Shown here: positions 10,058 to 20,540 of the stretch, piece by piece
Layout: every line of letters starts with the position of its first letter
Position numbering within the stretch: the stretch's first letter is position 1
Source of the DNA: Gammaproteobacteria bacterium
GTDB taxonomy: Bacteria; Pseudomonadota; Gammaproteobacteria; Steroidobacterales; JABDLF01
Direction of reading: 5' to 3'
Assembly (NCBI GenBank): GCA_013003115.1
Contig: JABDLF010000088.1
Coordinates: 1-64,000 of the forward strand
DNA length: 64,000 nt
Position numbers and translations under genes: made by a program
The notes under the pieces: model-generated
What the model was told of the DNA's origin: nothing
The model's database searches: none
The model's input: the letters and a program-made list of their open reading frames with translations, nothing else

Positions 10058-10243
10058 GTCTCGCGAGAGAGAGCCCGGCGCCATGGTGCGGGGCCGCCGA
10101 AGGCGCAACCAGCCCGGAAACGCTCAGGCAAACGGATCGTGATTGCAGATTGACTCTGGAGAGAGGTTGGCGCGAGCTTGCCCACCGAAGGGGAACGGCA
10201 CCGCCGAAGCGATGCCCTATCTCTCAGGTAACCGGACAGAGGG
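10058..10243 (+). promoter_or_regulatory. tandem glycine riboswitch
   Basis: Two copies of the glycine-aptamer pattern: GCCGAAGGCGCAA...AAACGCTCAGGCAAACGGA and CTCTGGAGAG...CCGAAG...CTCTCAGGTAACCGGACAGAG, directly upstream of gcvT. Boundaries approximate. Confidence 0.88.
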
Positions 10244-10280
10244 GCGGCAGGCCATCAGGCCTGCCGCCTTGTTTGTTTTT
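10243..10280 (+). terminator. intrinsic terminator between the glycine riboswitch and gcvT (candidate expression platform)
   Basis: Perfect 11-bp stem GGCGGCAGGCC-ATCA-GGCCTGCCGCC followed by TTGTTTGTTTTT. Confidence 0.85.
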
Positions 10281-10329
10281 GCCGGGAAAAAAGGCGCATC
10301 GAAGTTGGCCGCTAAAGGGAATCCGCCGC

Positions 10330-11430
10330 ATGGGTAATAAGACACCGCTGTTCGAAAGCCACGTCGAATCGGGCGGGCGCATGGTCGATTTTGGCGGCTG
10401 GGATATGCCGGTTCATTACGGCTCGCAGCTTGAGGAACACCACGCGGTGCGGCGCAGTGCGGGCATGTTTGACGTATCGCATATGACAGTTGTTGATCTT
10501 ACGGGCAGCCGCAGCGGGGAATTCCTCCAGCGCCTGCTGGCGAATGACGTCGCAAAACTCAAGACCCGGGGCAAAGCGCTTTACAGCTGCATGCTGGCTG
10601 AAGACGGCGGCATTCTCGACGATCTCATCGTTTATTTCTTTGATGACAACAACTATCGAATGGTGGTCAATGCGGCGACCCGCGAGAAAGATCTCGAGTG
10701 GATAAAAGAAAAGGCGGCCAGCTTTGAAGTGGAAGTGAATGAGCGGGACGACCTCGCCATGATTGCTGTTCAGGGGCCACGGGCGCGCGAAACCGCCGCT
10801 GCGGTTCTGCCTGCGCACCTGCGCGAGCAGGCGCTGGCATTGAGGCCCTTTGCAGGCGCCGCTTGTGATGACTATTTCATTGCCCGCACGGGCTACACCG
10901 GGGAAGACGGCTGGGAAATCATTTTGCCCGCAGGTCTGGCGTCGAAATTCTGGGCCTCATTGGCGAAGGCGGGCGTGGTGGCGTGTGGGCTGGGCGCCCG
11001 CGATACGCTGCGTCTTGAAGCCGGGATGAACCTCTACGGCACCGATATGGACGAGTCGACTTCGCCGCTGGAGTCCGGACTTGGGTGGACAATTGCCTGG
11101 CAGGATTCCGAGGGAGGAGACAGGCAGTTTATTGGCTCGGCTGCACTGCGAGAGCAGAAAGCGGCGGGCATTGCGCGCAAGTTCGTCGGGCTGGTTTTGC
11201 AGGACCGCGGCGTTCTGCGAGGCCATCAGCGTATTCTGGTTGATGGCGAGGACGACGGCATTACAACCAGCGGCACGTATTCGCCTACTCTTGAATGTTC
11301 TATCGGGATGGGCCGGGTGCCGGCAGCAACCGGCAGCAACTGCAGGGTGGAAATTCGCGGTCGCAGATTGGCCGCGCGCGTCGTCAAGCCGCCGTTTGTT
11401 CGAAACGGCAAAGCATGCATTGAGCTTTAG
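10330..11430 (+). CDS. gcvT: glycine cleavage system aminomethyltransferase (T protein)
   Basis: MGNKTPLFESHVESGGRMVDFGGWDMPVHYGSQLEEHHAVRRSAGMFDVSHM; start ATG 10330. Confidence 0.96.
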   Translation: MGNKTPLFESHVESGGRMVDFGGWDMPVHYGSQLEEHHAVRRSAGMFDVSHMTVVDLTGSRSGEFLQRLLANDVAKLKTRGKALYSCMLAEDGGILDDLIVYFFDDNNYRMVVNAATREKDLEWIKEKAASFEVEVNERDDLAMIAVQGPRARETAAAVLPAHLREQALALRPFAGAACDDYFIARTGYTGEDGWEIILPAGLASKFWASLAKAGVVACGLGARDTLRLEAGMNLYGTDMDESTSPLESGLGWTIAWQDSEGGDRQFIGSAALREQKAAGIARKFVGLVLQDRGVLRGHQRILVDGEDDGITTSGTYSPTLECSIGMGRVPAATGSNCRVEIRGRRLAARVVKPPFVRNGKACIEL

Positions 11431-11445
11431 AAGGGGAGAAGCAAA

Positions 11446-11838
11446 ATGAGCGAAGTTCCTGGTGATCTGCGATACACGAAGGATCATGAGTGGCTGCGGC
11501 AGATGGAAGATGGCACCGTGCTGACGGGCATTACCGATCATGCGCAGGATGCCCTCGGCGACCTGGTGTTTGTCGAGGTACCAACGGTTGGTGACAAGTT
11601 ACTGGCCGGCGATGCGTGCGCCGTCGTCGAGTCAGTCAAAGCGGCATCCGATGTTTACTGCCCGATTGATGCCGAAATCACTGAAGTAAATGATGCCCTT
11701 GCGGACAGCCCCGAGCTGATCAATTCCGATCCTTACGGGGAAGGCTGGCTGATGCGGATTCAGCCGGAGGATGCAGAAGCCGTTGAGGCACTGATGTCGG
11801 CGGAGGAATACGAAGAGCTTCTGCAGGACGAGGACTAA
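11446..11838 (+). CDS. gcvH: glycine cleavage system H protein
   Basis: LRYTKDHEWLRQ..., lipoylation region VVESVKAASDVYCPI. Confidence 0.97.
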   Translation: MSEVPGDLRYTKDHEWLRQMEDGTVLTGITDHAQDALGDLVFVEVPTVGDKLLAGDACAVVESVKAASDVYCPIDAEITEVNDALADSPELINSDPYGEGWLMRIQPEDAEAVEALMSAEEYEELLQDED

Positions 11839-11886
11839 AGCAGCGCGACGCGGCTGACTGGCTGGACCACCACGACGAGAGAAAAA

Positions 11887-13260
11887 ATGCCTTTCATTCC
11901 ACACACTGAAAACGAAATTCGCGAAATGCTGGATGCAATCGGCGTCGACGACGTTGACACGCTGTTTGACGAGATTCCGGCTACGCTGCGGGCACGCGAG
12001 CTATCCGCGCTGCCCGATGCGCTGAGCGAGAACGAGATTACGCGGCTTATGCGGCGCCGGGCTGCTCGCGACGGTGAGCTGGTAAATTTCATAGGGGCCG
12101 GTGCCTATGAACACCACATACCTGCGGCTGTCTGGGAAATTACAACGCGCGGTGAGTTTTACAGTGCTTACACGCCCTATCAGGCCGAGGCGAGCCAGGG
12201 AACGCTGCAGCTTATTTACGAATACCAGACCATGATGGCCGCACTGACCGGAATGGACGTGTCGAACGCTTCTTTATACGATGGCGCATCCGCGCTGGCC
12301 GAGGCCTGTCTCATGGCGGTGCGCGCCAATCGCCGATCGGCAAGCCGCCGCGTGCTGGTGGCTGGCAGCGTGAATCCCGTTTACCTCAAAGTTGCGTCGG
12401 CAATAACGGCGGGGCAGGGCATCGAACTTGAGCTGGTGGCTTTTGACCGTGCGAGCGGAACGGTCGACACCGCCGCATTCGAGTCTGCCAAAGGCGACGA
12501 CGTGACGGCGGTGGTTATCCCGCAGCCAAATTTCTTCGGCCAGCTGGAAGACGTTGATGCCTTGTGCGACTGGGGGCATGCCAACGGGGCGCTCGTAATC
12601 GGCGTGGTGAATCCCGTTGCGCTTGCTTTGCTGAAGGCGCCCGGAAACTGGGGCGAGAAGGGCGCAGACATCGTTTGCGGCGAAGGACAGCCCCTCGGCG
12701 TGCCCTTGTCATCAGGCGGGCCATACTTCGGGTTCATGTGCTGTCGGCAGCCGCTGGTGCGGCAGATGCCGGGTCGCGTCGTCGGGCGCACCGTAGATCT
12801 GGAGGGGCGCACCGGTTACACGCTGACACTGCAGGCGCGCGAGCAGCATATTCGTCGTTCGAAGGCCACGTCCAATATCTGTACCAACCAGGGTTTGATG
12901 GTCACGGCTGCAACCATTCACATGGCGATGCTGGGTTCGGAAGGCCTGGAGCGCGTCGCCGCGGTATCCCACGCCAACACGCAGCGGTTGGTGGATGCGC
13001 TGAGCGGCCTCGGGGGCGTGAAACGCGTTTTCAGCGGTCCGTTTTTTCACGAGGCCGTGCTTGAACTGGAAAGGCCGGTCGAAGCCGTGCTGGAGTCGCT
13101 GGCGGATGCCGGAATCTGCGGCGGGTATTCGCTCCGCGAGAGCTTCCCGGAGCTCGGCAACGCATTGATGGTTTGCGCAACCGAGACACGCAACCCTGCT
13201 GACATAGATCACTACGCGCACGAGCTTAAGCGCATCCTCAAGGGCGCAAAAGCCGCCTGA
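11887..13260 (+). CDS. gcvPA: glycine dehydrogenase (decarboxylating) subunit 1
   Basis: [20 protein letters not shown]..., [57 protein letters not shown]. Confidence 0.95.
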   Translation: MPFIPHTENEIREMLDAIGVDDVDTLFDEIPATLRARELSALPDALSENEITRLMRRRAARDGELVNFIGAGAYEHHIPAAVWEITTRGEFYSAYTPYQAEASQGTLQLIYEYQTMMAALTGMDVSNASLYDGASALAEACLMAVRANRRSASRRVLVAGSVNPVYLKVASAITAGQGIELELVAFDRASGTVDTAAFESAKGDDVTAVVIPQPNFFGQLEDVDALCDWGHANGALVIGVVNPVALALLKAPGNWGEKGADIVCGEGQPLGVPLSSGGPYFGFMCCRQPLVRQMPGRVVGRTVDLEGRTGYTLTLQAREQHIRRSKATSNICTNQGLMVTAATIHMAMLGSEGLERVAAVSHANTQRLVDALSGLGGVKRVFSGPFFHEAVLELERPVEAVLESLADAGICGGYSLRESFPELGNALMVCATETRNPADIDHYAHELKRILKGAKAA

Positions 13261-13290
13261 AAAAATTGACTTGATAACGGAGCTGGAAGA

Positions 13291-13794
13291 ATGGCCACAA
13301 TAACGCTTAGAGGCGAAGAGACGCATACGGCGGGAGAGCTGCCGAAGATTGGTTCGCGCGTGCCCGAGTTTACCTTGACCGACAGCGGGCTAACCGATGT
13401 CTCGATGAACAAATGGCATGGCCGGCGTCGGCTGTTAAATATTTTCCCGAGCATCGATACGCCGGTTTGCGCAGAATCAACGCGCAAGTTCAATGAGTTT
13501 GCAAGCAAGAACCCGGACGTTGCGATGATTATGATCTCTGCCGATCTGCCTTTCGCACACAAGCGCTTTTGTTCCGACGAGAGCCTGGAAAACGTGGTGA
13601 CGCTGTCGACCATGCGATCGCGCGACTTTGCCAGGGACTACGGTGTTCTTATTGAAGACGGCCCCCTGGCTGGCCTTGCGGCGCGGGCGGTGCTCGTAGT
13701 CGACGAGAATGACGTGGTGGTTCACGCTGAACTGGTGAGCGAAATCGGCAACGAACCTGACTACGAGTCGGCATTGCGTGCCCTCGGCGCCTGA
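13291..13794 (+). CDS. tpx: thiol peroxidase
   Basis: FPSIDTPVCAESTRKFN peroxidatic Cys plus FCSDESLENV resolving Cys. Confidence 0.93.
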   Translation: MATITLRGEETHTAGELPKIGSRVPEFTLTDSGLTDVSMNKWHGRRRLLNIFPSIDTPVCAESTRKFNEFASKNPDVAMIMISADLPFAHKRFCSDESLENVVTLSTMRSRDFARDYGVLIEDGPLAGLAARAVLVVDENDVVVHAELVSEIGNEPDYESALRALGA

Positions 13795-13862
13795 GCAGGG
13801 CTCGTGGTTTGACATGACGATCAGATATTCGCGTACTTTTTAACGTAAGAGAGAACCAGCTG

Positions 13863-15344
13863 ATGTTGATTTTCGAACATTCAAGGGAAGGCCGCAGGGC
13901 TACGGCCCAGGCGCCGCGGGAAAAGCCACATGTGGATATTCCTGCAAAATTCCTGCGCGAAAAACCTGCCGGCTTGCCGCAGGTCTCCGAAATGCAGGCA
14001 GTCAGGCACTACACGCGCCTCTCGCAGAAAAACTTCTCCATTGATACGCATTTTTATCCGCTCGGTTCTTGCACGATGAAATACAACCCTCGGGCGTGCA
14101 ACAGTCTCGCCATGCTTCCGGGCCTGGTGACCCGCCATCCCTTGTCACCGGTTTCCCACGGCCAGGGGTTTCTGGCCTGCATGTTCGAGCTGCAGGAGAT
14201 GCTGAAAGAGGTAACCGGTATGCAGGGCGTTTCTTTGACGCCGATGGCCGGGGCCCAGGGCGAGTTCGCGGGCGTTGCCATGATTCGCGCCTATCATCAG
14301 GCGCGCGCAGACCTTGACCGTGATGAAATCCTCGTGCCCGATGCGGCACACGGCACGAATCCGGCTACGGCCATCATGTGCGGTTGTAAGGTTGTAGAGA
14401 TACCAACGGACAAGCATGGCGACGTTGATATCGACGCCCTTAAAGCCGCTGTCGGCCCGCGCACCGCGGGGATCATGTTGACCAATCCCTCGACGCTGGG
14501 CGTTTTTGAGCGGCGCATCGAAGAGATCGCGAAGATTGTTCACGGTGCTGGCGGCCTGCTGTATTACGACGGGGCAAACCTCAACGCGATTCTCGGCAAA
14601 GCGCGCCCGGGCGATATGGGTTTTGATGTGATCCATATGAATCTTCACAAGACGTTCTCGACTCCCCACGGCGGCGGCGGACCCGGGTCGGGCGCGGTCG
14701 GCGTGGGCAAGCGGCTGCTGCCTTTTATGCCGGTTCCTGTTGTTGCAAAAGAAGGGGAGGGCGACGCTGCCAGCTACCGCTGGCTGACGGAAAAAGACCT
14801 GCCGCAGACCATTGGCCGACTCTCGGCATTTATGGGCAACGCGGGCGTTCTGCTCAGGGCGTACGTTTACGCGCGCATGCTCGGTCGGGACGGCATGAAT
14901 CGGGTCGCAGAGTTTGCGACGCTTAATGCCAACTACCTCATGACGAAACTTCGGGAAGCCGGATTCCAGCTGGGTTACCCCGGACGGCGCGCGAGTCATG
15001 AGTTCATTGTTACTCTGAAGAGGCAGGACAAGGAACTGGGCGTGAATGCCATGGATTTCGCAAAAGCGCTTCTGGACGAGGGCTTCCACGCGCCTACCAC
15101 CTATTTTCCGCTGCTGGTTCCCGAGTGCCTTCTCATCGAGCCGACAGAGACAGAGGCGAAGGAAGCGATCGATGCCTTTGTCGCTGCCATGGTCAGGATT
15201 CTCGAGCAAGCGAAGAAAGACCCGCAGAAGGTAAAGGGTGCGCCGTATTCGACTCCCGTAAGACGGTTGGACGATGTGCGCGCGGCGCGCCAGCTGGACC
15301 TCGTATGGAAAAATGACGCATCGGCCAACGACAAGGTGGCCTGA
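13863..15344 (+). CDS. gcvPB: glycine dehydrogenase (decarboxylating) subunit 2
   Basis: [37 protein letters not shown] (PLP lysine motif). Confidence 0.96.
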   Translation: MLIFEHSREGRRATAQAPREKPHVDIPAKFLREKPAGLPQVSEMQAVRHYTRLSQKNFSIDTHFYPLGSCTMKYNPRACNSLAMLPGLVTRHPLSPVSHGQGFLACMFELQEMLKEVTGMQGVSLTPMAGAQGEFAGVAMIRAYHQARADLDRDEILVPDAAHGTNPATAIMCGCKVVEIPTDKHGDVDIDALKAAVGPRTAGIMLTNPSTLGVFERRIEEIAKIVHGAGGLLYYDGANLNAILGKARPGDMGFDVIHMNLHKTFSTPHGGGGPGSGAVGVGKRLLPFMPVPVVAKEGEGDAASYRWLTEKDLPQTIGRLSAFMGNAGVLLRAYVYARMLGRDGMNRVAEFATLNANYLMTKLREAGFQLGYPGRRASHEFIVTLKRQDKELGVNAMDFAKALLDEGFHAPTTYFPLLVPECLLIEPTETEAKEAIDAFVAAMVRILEQAKKDPQKVKGAPYSTPVRRLDDVRAARQLDLVWKNDASANDKVA

Positions 15345-15406
15345 ATCTTTCGCGCACGCGGTTCCGTTTGTGATATCCGGCGCCTAGCCGCCGGGCAGGA
15401 GAAATT

Positions 15407-16354
15407 ATGTCTGCTCTGATATGCGGCTCCATAGCCTACGATACGATCATGGTTTTTCCCGGTCGCTTCAGAGACCACATACTGCCAGACAAGATTCACC
15501 TCCTGAACGTGTCTTTCCTGGTTCCGCAGCTGCGCAGAGAATTTGGCGGGTGCGCGGGCAATATCGCCTACAACCTGCGCATGCTCGGCGGCACCGGGCA
15601 TCCAATGGGGTGCGTTGGACGCGACTTCGGCGCGTACGAACGTTGGATGGAAAAGTGGGACGTAAGTCGCAGCTTCGTACGCGTTCTTGGCGACGCGTAC
15701 ACCGCGCAGGCTTATATCACAACGGACATGGATGATAACCAGATTACGGCGTTTCACCCCGGTGCGATGAACTGCTCGCAGGAGCAAGCCGTGCCGACGG
15801 ATGCAGGAATCCGGCTGGGCGTCATTGCGCCCGACGGGCGCGCGGGCATGATGGTTCACGCCGAGCAGTTTGCTGACGCGAACATTCCATTTATTTTCGA
15901 TCCGGGCCAGGGGCTTCCGCTGTTCAACGGCGACGAACTCCAGAAGTTTTTTGAACAGGCAACCTGGATCGCTGTCAATGACTACGAGTGTCAGTTGCTG
16001 CAGGAACGAACGGGCCTTAAGCCTGCCGAGATCGCCGAGCGGGTCAAGGCACTCATCGTGACCCGCGGCGCCAAGGGCTCACAAATCTACACGGACGGGA
16101 AAGTCATCGAGATCCCGCCCGTCAAGGCAAGCGAGCTGGTTGATCCAACGGGGTGCGGAGACGCGTTCAGGGCCGGAATGCTTTACGGCCTGCTGAACGA
16201 TATGGATTGGGAGACGACCGGGCGCATCGCGTCATTGATGGGCAGCATCAAGATAGAGACCCATGGTACGCAGAACCATGTCATCGACGCTGACATGTTC
16301 AATGAGCGATTCGCACGGGAATTTGATTACAAGGTCGAAATAGCCGGGCTCTGA
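15407..16354 (+). CDS. PfkB family carbohydrate/nucleoside kinase (adenosine kinase-like)
   Basis: EFGGCAGNIAYNLRMLGG N-terminal and LVDPTGCGDAFRAGMLYGL C-terminal PfkB signatures. Confidence 0.88.
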   Translation: MSALICGSIAYDTIMVFPGRFRDHILPDKIHLLNVSFLVPQLRREFGGCAGNIAYNLRMLGGTGHPMGCVGRDFGAYERWMEKWDVSRSFVRVLGDAYTAQAYITTDMDDNQITAFHPGAMNCSQEQAVPTDAGIRLGVIAPDGRAGMMVHAEQFADANIPFIFDPGQGLPLFNGDELQKFFEQATWIAVNDYECQLLQERTGLKPAEIAERVKALIVTRGAKGSQIYTDGKVIEIPPVKASELVDPTGCGDAFRAGMLYGLLNDMDWETTGRIASLMGSIKIETHGTQNHVIDADMFNERFAREFDYKVEIAGL

Positions 16355-16376
16355 GCCCGACCAACGGGCGGAATTT

Positions 16377-19175
16377 ATGACAAGACTATGGCTGGGCCTC
16401 GCCGGGGCATTCTTATTCGCGAACCTGTCTGCCTCGGAAGCACCGAACTGGTCGGCCACGCTGGAACGCATCTCCTCCGGCGTGATTTCAATTCGGGTAG
16501 ACGGTACCCGTGCGTTTGATACGGAATGGAACCAGACAACCCAGGCAACCGGGTTCATCGTTGACGCAGAGCGAGGGCTGATTCTCACCAATCGCCACGT
16601 TGTGATGCCCGGGCCCGTCGTCGCGGAGGCGGTATTCCTCAACCGGGAGGAGGTGGATCTCAAGCCGGTATACAGGGACCCGGTTCACGACTTCGGATTT
16701 TTTCGCTTTGACCCTGAAGACCTTAAGTTTATAAAGCCTGCCGAACTGCCTCTGGCGCCGGAGGGCGCGCAGGTGGGCCGAGAGATACGCGTGGTCGGCA
16801 ACGATGCTGGCGAGCAGCTGTCGATCCTTGCGGGTACTCTGGCGCGCCTTGACCGCCAGGCGCCGAGCTACGGACGCGGTCAGTACAATGATTTCAATAC
16901 TTTTTATTACCAGGCGGCGTCAAGCACATCGGGGGGCTCTTCCGGTTCGCCGGTAATCGACGTCAATGGCCGGGTCGTTGCGCTGAACGCCGGCGGCAGC
17001 TCGGGCGCGGCCACCAGCTTTTATCTGCCGCTTGATCGGGTTCAGCGTGCGCTGCGTTTGCTGCAACAGGAGCTGCCGGTGACGCGGGGGACCCTGCAGA
17101 CGGTTTTCGTACACACGCCTTTCGACGAGCTTCGCCGCCTTGGGCTGTTGAGTGACACCGAGGCAGAGGCGCGCAGGGCCTTTCCCCGACAAACAGGCAT
17201 GCTGGCCGTTGCCGACGTGGTGCGTGGCGGTCCTGCCGAAGGCGAGCTTCAGTCAGGTGACATCCTGGTGAGAGTGAACGGGCAGCTTCTGGCGGAATTC
17301 CTGCCGCTCGAGTCTGTTCTTGACGACAGTGTGGGTGAGACAGTCGTACTTGATATTCAGCGTGGCGGTCGGGCGCGCACCCTGGAGCTCGAGGTGCGCG
17401 ACCTGCACGAAATTACGCCCGACGAATTTCTCGAAATCGGGGATACGGTTTTACACAGGCTGTCTTATCAGCAGGCGAGACACTTCAACGTTCCACCGAG
17501 AGGCATTTTTGTCGCCAACCCTGGTTATGTTCTGAGTAACATCGCCATACCCCGCGGTGCCGTAATAACGCGCGTCGGGGAGCACGACACGCGCAACGTT
17601 CAGGACTTGCTCGAGGCCCTCGCCGACGTTCCGACCGACGACCGGGTGCGGCTTCGGTTCTTCACCGTGGATGACCCAAAGACCATGCAGCTGGCGGTCA
17701 TGCGCATGGACAGGAAGTGGTTTCCCGTTCGTCACTGCAGGCGCGACGACACCCTGGGATACTGGCCTTGCCAGAATCTCGAAACCGATCAGGTCGCGGC
17801 AGAGCCTGAGGGTGGAAGCACGCAGTTCGTCAGCAACGGTGATCCGCGCACTCGCAAACTGGCGCCGTCCCTTGTCATGGTCAACTACGATATGCCGTTT
17901 CCCGTTTCCGGTGTGTCGGATCAGCATTATCACGGCACCGGCGTGGTCATCGACGCATCAAGAGGCCTGGTGGTTGTCGATCGCAATACCGTTCCCGTGG
18001 CGATCGGCGATGTCCGCTTTACCTTTGCCGGTTCGCTGGAAGTCCCCGGGAAGGTGGAGTTTATTCATCCCATTCATAATCTGGCGGTTGTTTCCTATGA
18101 CACTTCACTGGTCGGTGACACGCCAGTACGGTCAGCAGATTTCAGCAAAAAATCGGTGCGCCCGGGCGAGGAACTTTGGGTCGTGGGGCTCAAGGGCGAT
18201 CACAAGCTGATTTCGCAGGCGACCAAAGTGGCGTCGGTAGACCCGCTGCGGCTTCCGCTTTCCCGTTCGTTCCAGTTTCGTGACAGCAACCTCGAGACCA
18301 TCAGCCTCGTTAATCCACCGGCCAACGTAGACGGCGTGCTGGCGGACAAGCGGGGGCGCGTAGTGGGCACATGGTCGAGTTTCGCCTACCAGAGTGGCCG
18401 CGAAGTGGGCCAGGTTGTGCGTGGCATTCCGGCCGAACTTGTGGTTGAACTGCGTGAAGAAGTCATCGGTGATCGGGAGCTGCGCTCCCTTGAGGCCGAG
18501 CTCCACGTATTGCCGCTCGCAAGTGCACGCAAGCTCGGGCTGCCTGAGAGTTGGAGCCGCCGGCTGGAAACGGTCGAGCCCGATCGACGCACCGTCCTGC
18601 AGATAAGCAGGCTGGTTCAGGGAAGTGACGCTTCGCGGCAGTTGCGCTCCGGAGACCTGCTGCTGGCCATTGACGGCGAGGTTGTGAAGTCCTTCCGCAG
18701 CGTCGAGAAGGCCGTTCAAACGGATAAAGTGCGCCTTACTGTCTGGCGCGAAGGCGCGTTGCAGGAGCTTGAAGTTGCCACAGCTGCGCTGGGAGGCGAG
18801 GGCATTGACCGACTGGTTTTCTGGGCCGGTGCGCTCCTGCAGGCGCCTCATCGCGCAATGGCGGCCCAGCGGGGCGTGGCACCGGAGGGCGTATATGTGG
18901 CGTACTTTGCGTATGGTTCGCCCGCCGCTCGCTATGGGCTTTTTGCAGGGCGACGGATCTTGCAGGTAGATGATGTTCCGACACCCGATTTGAATGCATT
19001 CGTTGCTGCCGTGGCGGAGCGCAGGCATCGTGATTCTGTGCGCCTCAAAACCTATACCTGGAACAATGTTCTTGAGGTCATCACCCTTAAGCTGGATCAT
19101 TATTATTTTCCTGCTTACCAGCTTGAGCGCACGCCATCGGGCTGGGAACGTCTCGGCATCGGGGAGTCGCTGTAG
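16377..19175 (+). CDS. tandem HtrA-like serine protease: protease - PDZ - PDZ - degenerate protease - PDZ - PDZ
   Basis: First domain LTNRHVV / DPVHDFGF / TSGGSSGSPVID; several PDZ-like segments (e.g. GDILVRVNGQLL, GDLLLAIDGEVV); signal-peptide-like N-terminus. Confidence 0.82.
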   Translation: MTRLWLGLAGAFLFANLSASEAPNWSATLERISSGVISIRVDGTRAFDTEWNQTTQATGFIVDAERGLILTNRHVVMPGPVVAEAVFLNREEVDLKPVYRDPVHDFGFFRFDPEDLKFIKPAELPLAPEGAQVGREIRVVGNDAGEQLSILAGTLARLDRQAPSYGRGQYNDFNTFYYQAASSTSGGSSGSPVIDVNGRVVALNAGGSSGAATSFYLPLDRVQRALRLLQQELPVTRGTLQTVFVHTPFDELRRLGLLSDTEAEARRAFPRQTGMLAVADVVRGGPAEGELQSGDILVRVNGQLLAEFLPLESVLDDSVGETVVLDIQRGGRARTLELEVRDLHEITPDEFLEIGDTVLHRLSYQQARHFNVPPRGIFVANPGYVLSNIAIPRGAVITRVGEHDTRNVQDLLEALADVPTDDRVRLRFFTVDDPKTMQLAVMRMDRKWFPVRHCRRDDTLGYWPCQNLETDQVAAEPEGGSTQFVSNGDPRTRKLAPSLVMVNYDMPFPVSGVSDQHYHGTGVVIDASRGLVVVDRNTVPVAIGDVRFTFAGSLEVPGKVEFIHPIHNLAVVSYDTSLVGDTPVRSADFSKKSVRPGEELWVVGLKGDHKLISQATKVASVDPLRLPLSRSFQFRDSNLETISLVNPPANVDGVLADKRGRVVGTWSSFAYQSGREVGQVVRGIPAELVVELREEVIGDRELRSLEAELHVLPLASARKLGLPESWSRRLETVEPDRRTVLQISRLVQGSDASRQLRSGDLLLAIDGEVVKSFRSVEKAVQTDKVRLTVWREGALQELEVATAALGGEGIDRLVFWAGALLQAPHRAMAAQRGVAPEGVYVAYFAYGSPAARYGLFAGRRILQVDDVPTPDLNAFVAAVAERRHRDSVRLKTYTWNNVLEVITLKLDHYYFPAYQLERTPSGWERLGIGESL

Positions 19176-20515
19176 TGAACGACAACAACAAGCTTGGAGA
19201 GCTCTATCCTGCGCATTTGGAAATGGTCAGGAGGCGGGCGGACAAAGCCCTCGAGAAATCAGGCTTCGATCAGCTGGTTATTTTTTCGGGCAGCGAGCGC
19301 TTCAAGCTCTTTGATGATGCGCCGTACCCCTTTTTCGCCAACCCGCAGTTCAAGGCCTGGCTGCCACTGACTGAACACCCCGACTGCTTCGTAATTTATC
19401 GCGGTGGCGACAAGCCGAAGCTGATTTATTTTCAGCCGGAGGGTTACTGGTACGCCCCGCCGGAGCCGCCGGGCGGGTACTGGGCGGAGCACTTTGATAT
19501 TACTGTCATAAATGAGGCGGCGAAAGCGTTGCCGCTGCTGCCGGACTCAGGCCGGGTGGCGTTGCTTGGCGAGTTTGCTGATGAAAAGATGCGGCCTGCC
19601 AATGGTGAGGTGAATCCGGGCGAGCTCGTCAATTATCTTGATTTCCATCGTGCCTGGAAGAGCGCTTATGAAATCGAGTGCATGCGCAGGGCGAATGCTA
19701 TCGCCGCGCGTGCGCACAGGGCCGCAGAGCAAGCGTTTCGCAGCGGTGCCTCGGAGCTCGAGATTCATCTTGCCTACTGTCAGTCGGCGGGGCAGCCCGA
19801 CAACGAACTGCCGTACTCCAGCATTGTGGCGCTGAATGAGCACGGTGCGGTGCTGCACTATCAGAACTGGTCGTCCTCGCGTTACGCAAACGGCGCTCTC
19901 CACAGCTTCCTCATTGATGCAGGGGCCAGTTTCAACGGATATGCGGCGGACGTGACGCGGACCTATTCCGCCAGCGATTCGGGTTTCAGCGAGCTTATAG
20001 AACGTATGGACAGGGCACAGAAGCACCTGTGTGCCCTGCTGAAGCCCGGCGTCAGCTATCCCGACGTCCATTTTGCAGCGCACCGGGCGGTTGCGAAGAT
20101 ACTTAGCGAGATGGGTTTTGTAAAAATCGATCCCGAAGCATCATTTGACGCAGGGATTACGCGCACGTTTTTTCCGCACGGCGTGGGGCATTACATCGGC
20201 CTGCAGGTGCATGACGTTGGCGGGTTCATGGCGGATGAAGATGGCGCACTGCAGGCGAAGCCGGACGGACATCCATTCCTGCGTCTCACCCGCGAGCTGG
20301 ATGATGGCCACGTCATGACCATTGAGCCAGGGCTCTATTTTATCGATTCCCTGCTTGCGTCACTGGCCGCGTCGGAGCACGCGAAGCACATAGACTGGGA
20401 CCGGGTGGAGGCCTATCGGAAATTTGGCGGTGTGCGCATCGAAGATGATGTTGCCGTGACGGTAAATGGCAGTGAAAACCTGACCCGCGGGGCGCTCGAC
20501 AAGCTCGCGGCCTGA
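19175..20515 (+). CDS. pepQ: Xaa-Pro dipeptidase (M24)
   Basis: LIDAGASFNGYAADVTRTYS, FPHGVGHYIGLQVHDVGG, TIEPGLYFI; GTG start overlapping the upstream stop. Confidence 0.88.
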   Translation: MNDNNKLGELYPAHLEMVRRRADKALEKSGFDQLVIFSGSERFKLFDDAPYPFFANPQFKAWLPLTEHPDCFVIYRGGDKPKLIYFQPEGYWYAPPEPPGGYWAEHFDITVINEAAKALPLLPDSGRVALLGEFADEKMRPANGEVNPGELVNYLDFHRAWKSAYEIECMRRANAIAARAHRAAEQAFRSGASELEIHLAYCQSAGQPDNELPYSSIVALNEHGAVLHYQNWSSSRYANGALHSFLIDAGASFNGYAADVTRTYSASDSGFSELIERMDRAQKHLCALLKPGVSYPDVHFAAHRAVAKILSEMGFVKIDPEASFDAGITRTFFPHGVGHYIGLQVHDVGGFMADEDGALQAKPDGHPFLRLTRELDDGHVMTIEPGLYFIDSLLASLAASEHAKHIDWDRVEAYRKFGGVRIEDDVAVTVNGSENLTRGALDKLAA

Positions 20516-20540
20516 GCGGCTTTGCCCGGCCTCGACCAGC

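Noticed and set aside
9896-10108. N-terminal extension of ispG
   Set aside because: Extension runs into the riboswitch leader region; [20 protein letters not shown] at 9895 is the expected start
13795-13862. Possible sigma70 promoter (TTGACA) before gcvPB
   Set aside because: A TTGACA is present but I could not find a convincing -10 element at the right spacing; not reported as a feature
14145-15209. 354-aa minus-strand ORF
   Set aside because: Antisense to gcvPB; composition looks like a shadow ORF with no recognisable motif
18132-19100. 322-aa minus-strand ORF
   Set aside because: Antisense to the tandem HtrA-like gene; no recognisable motif
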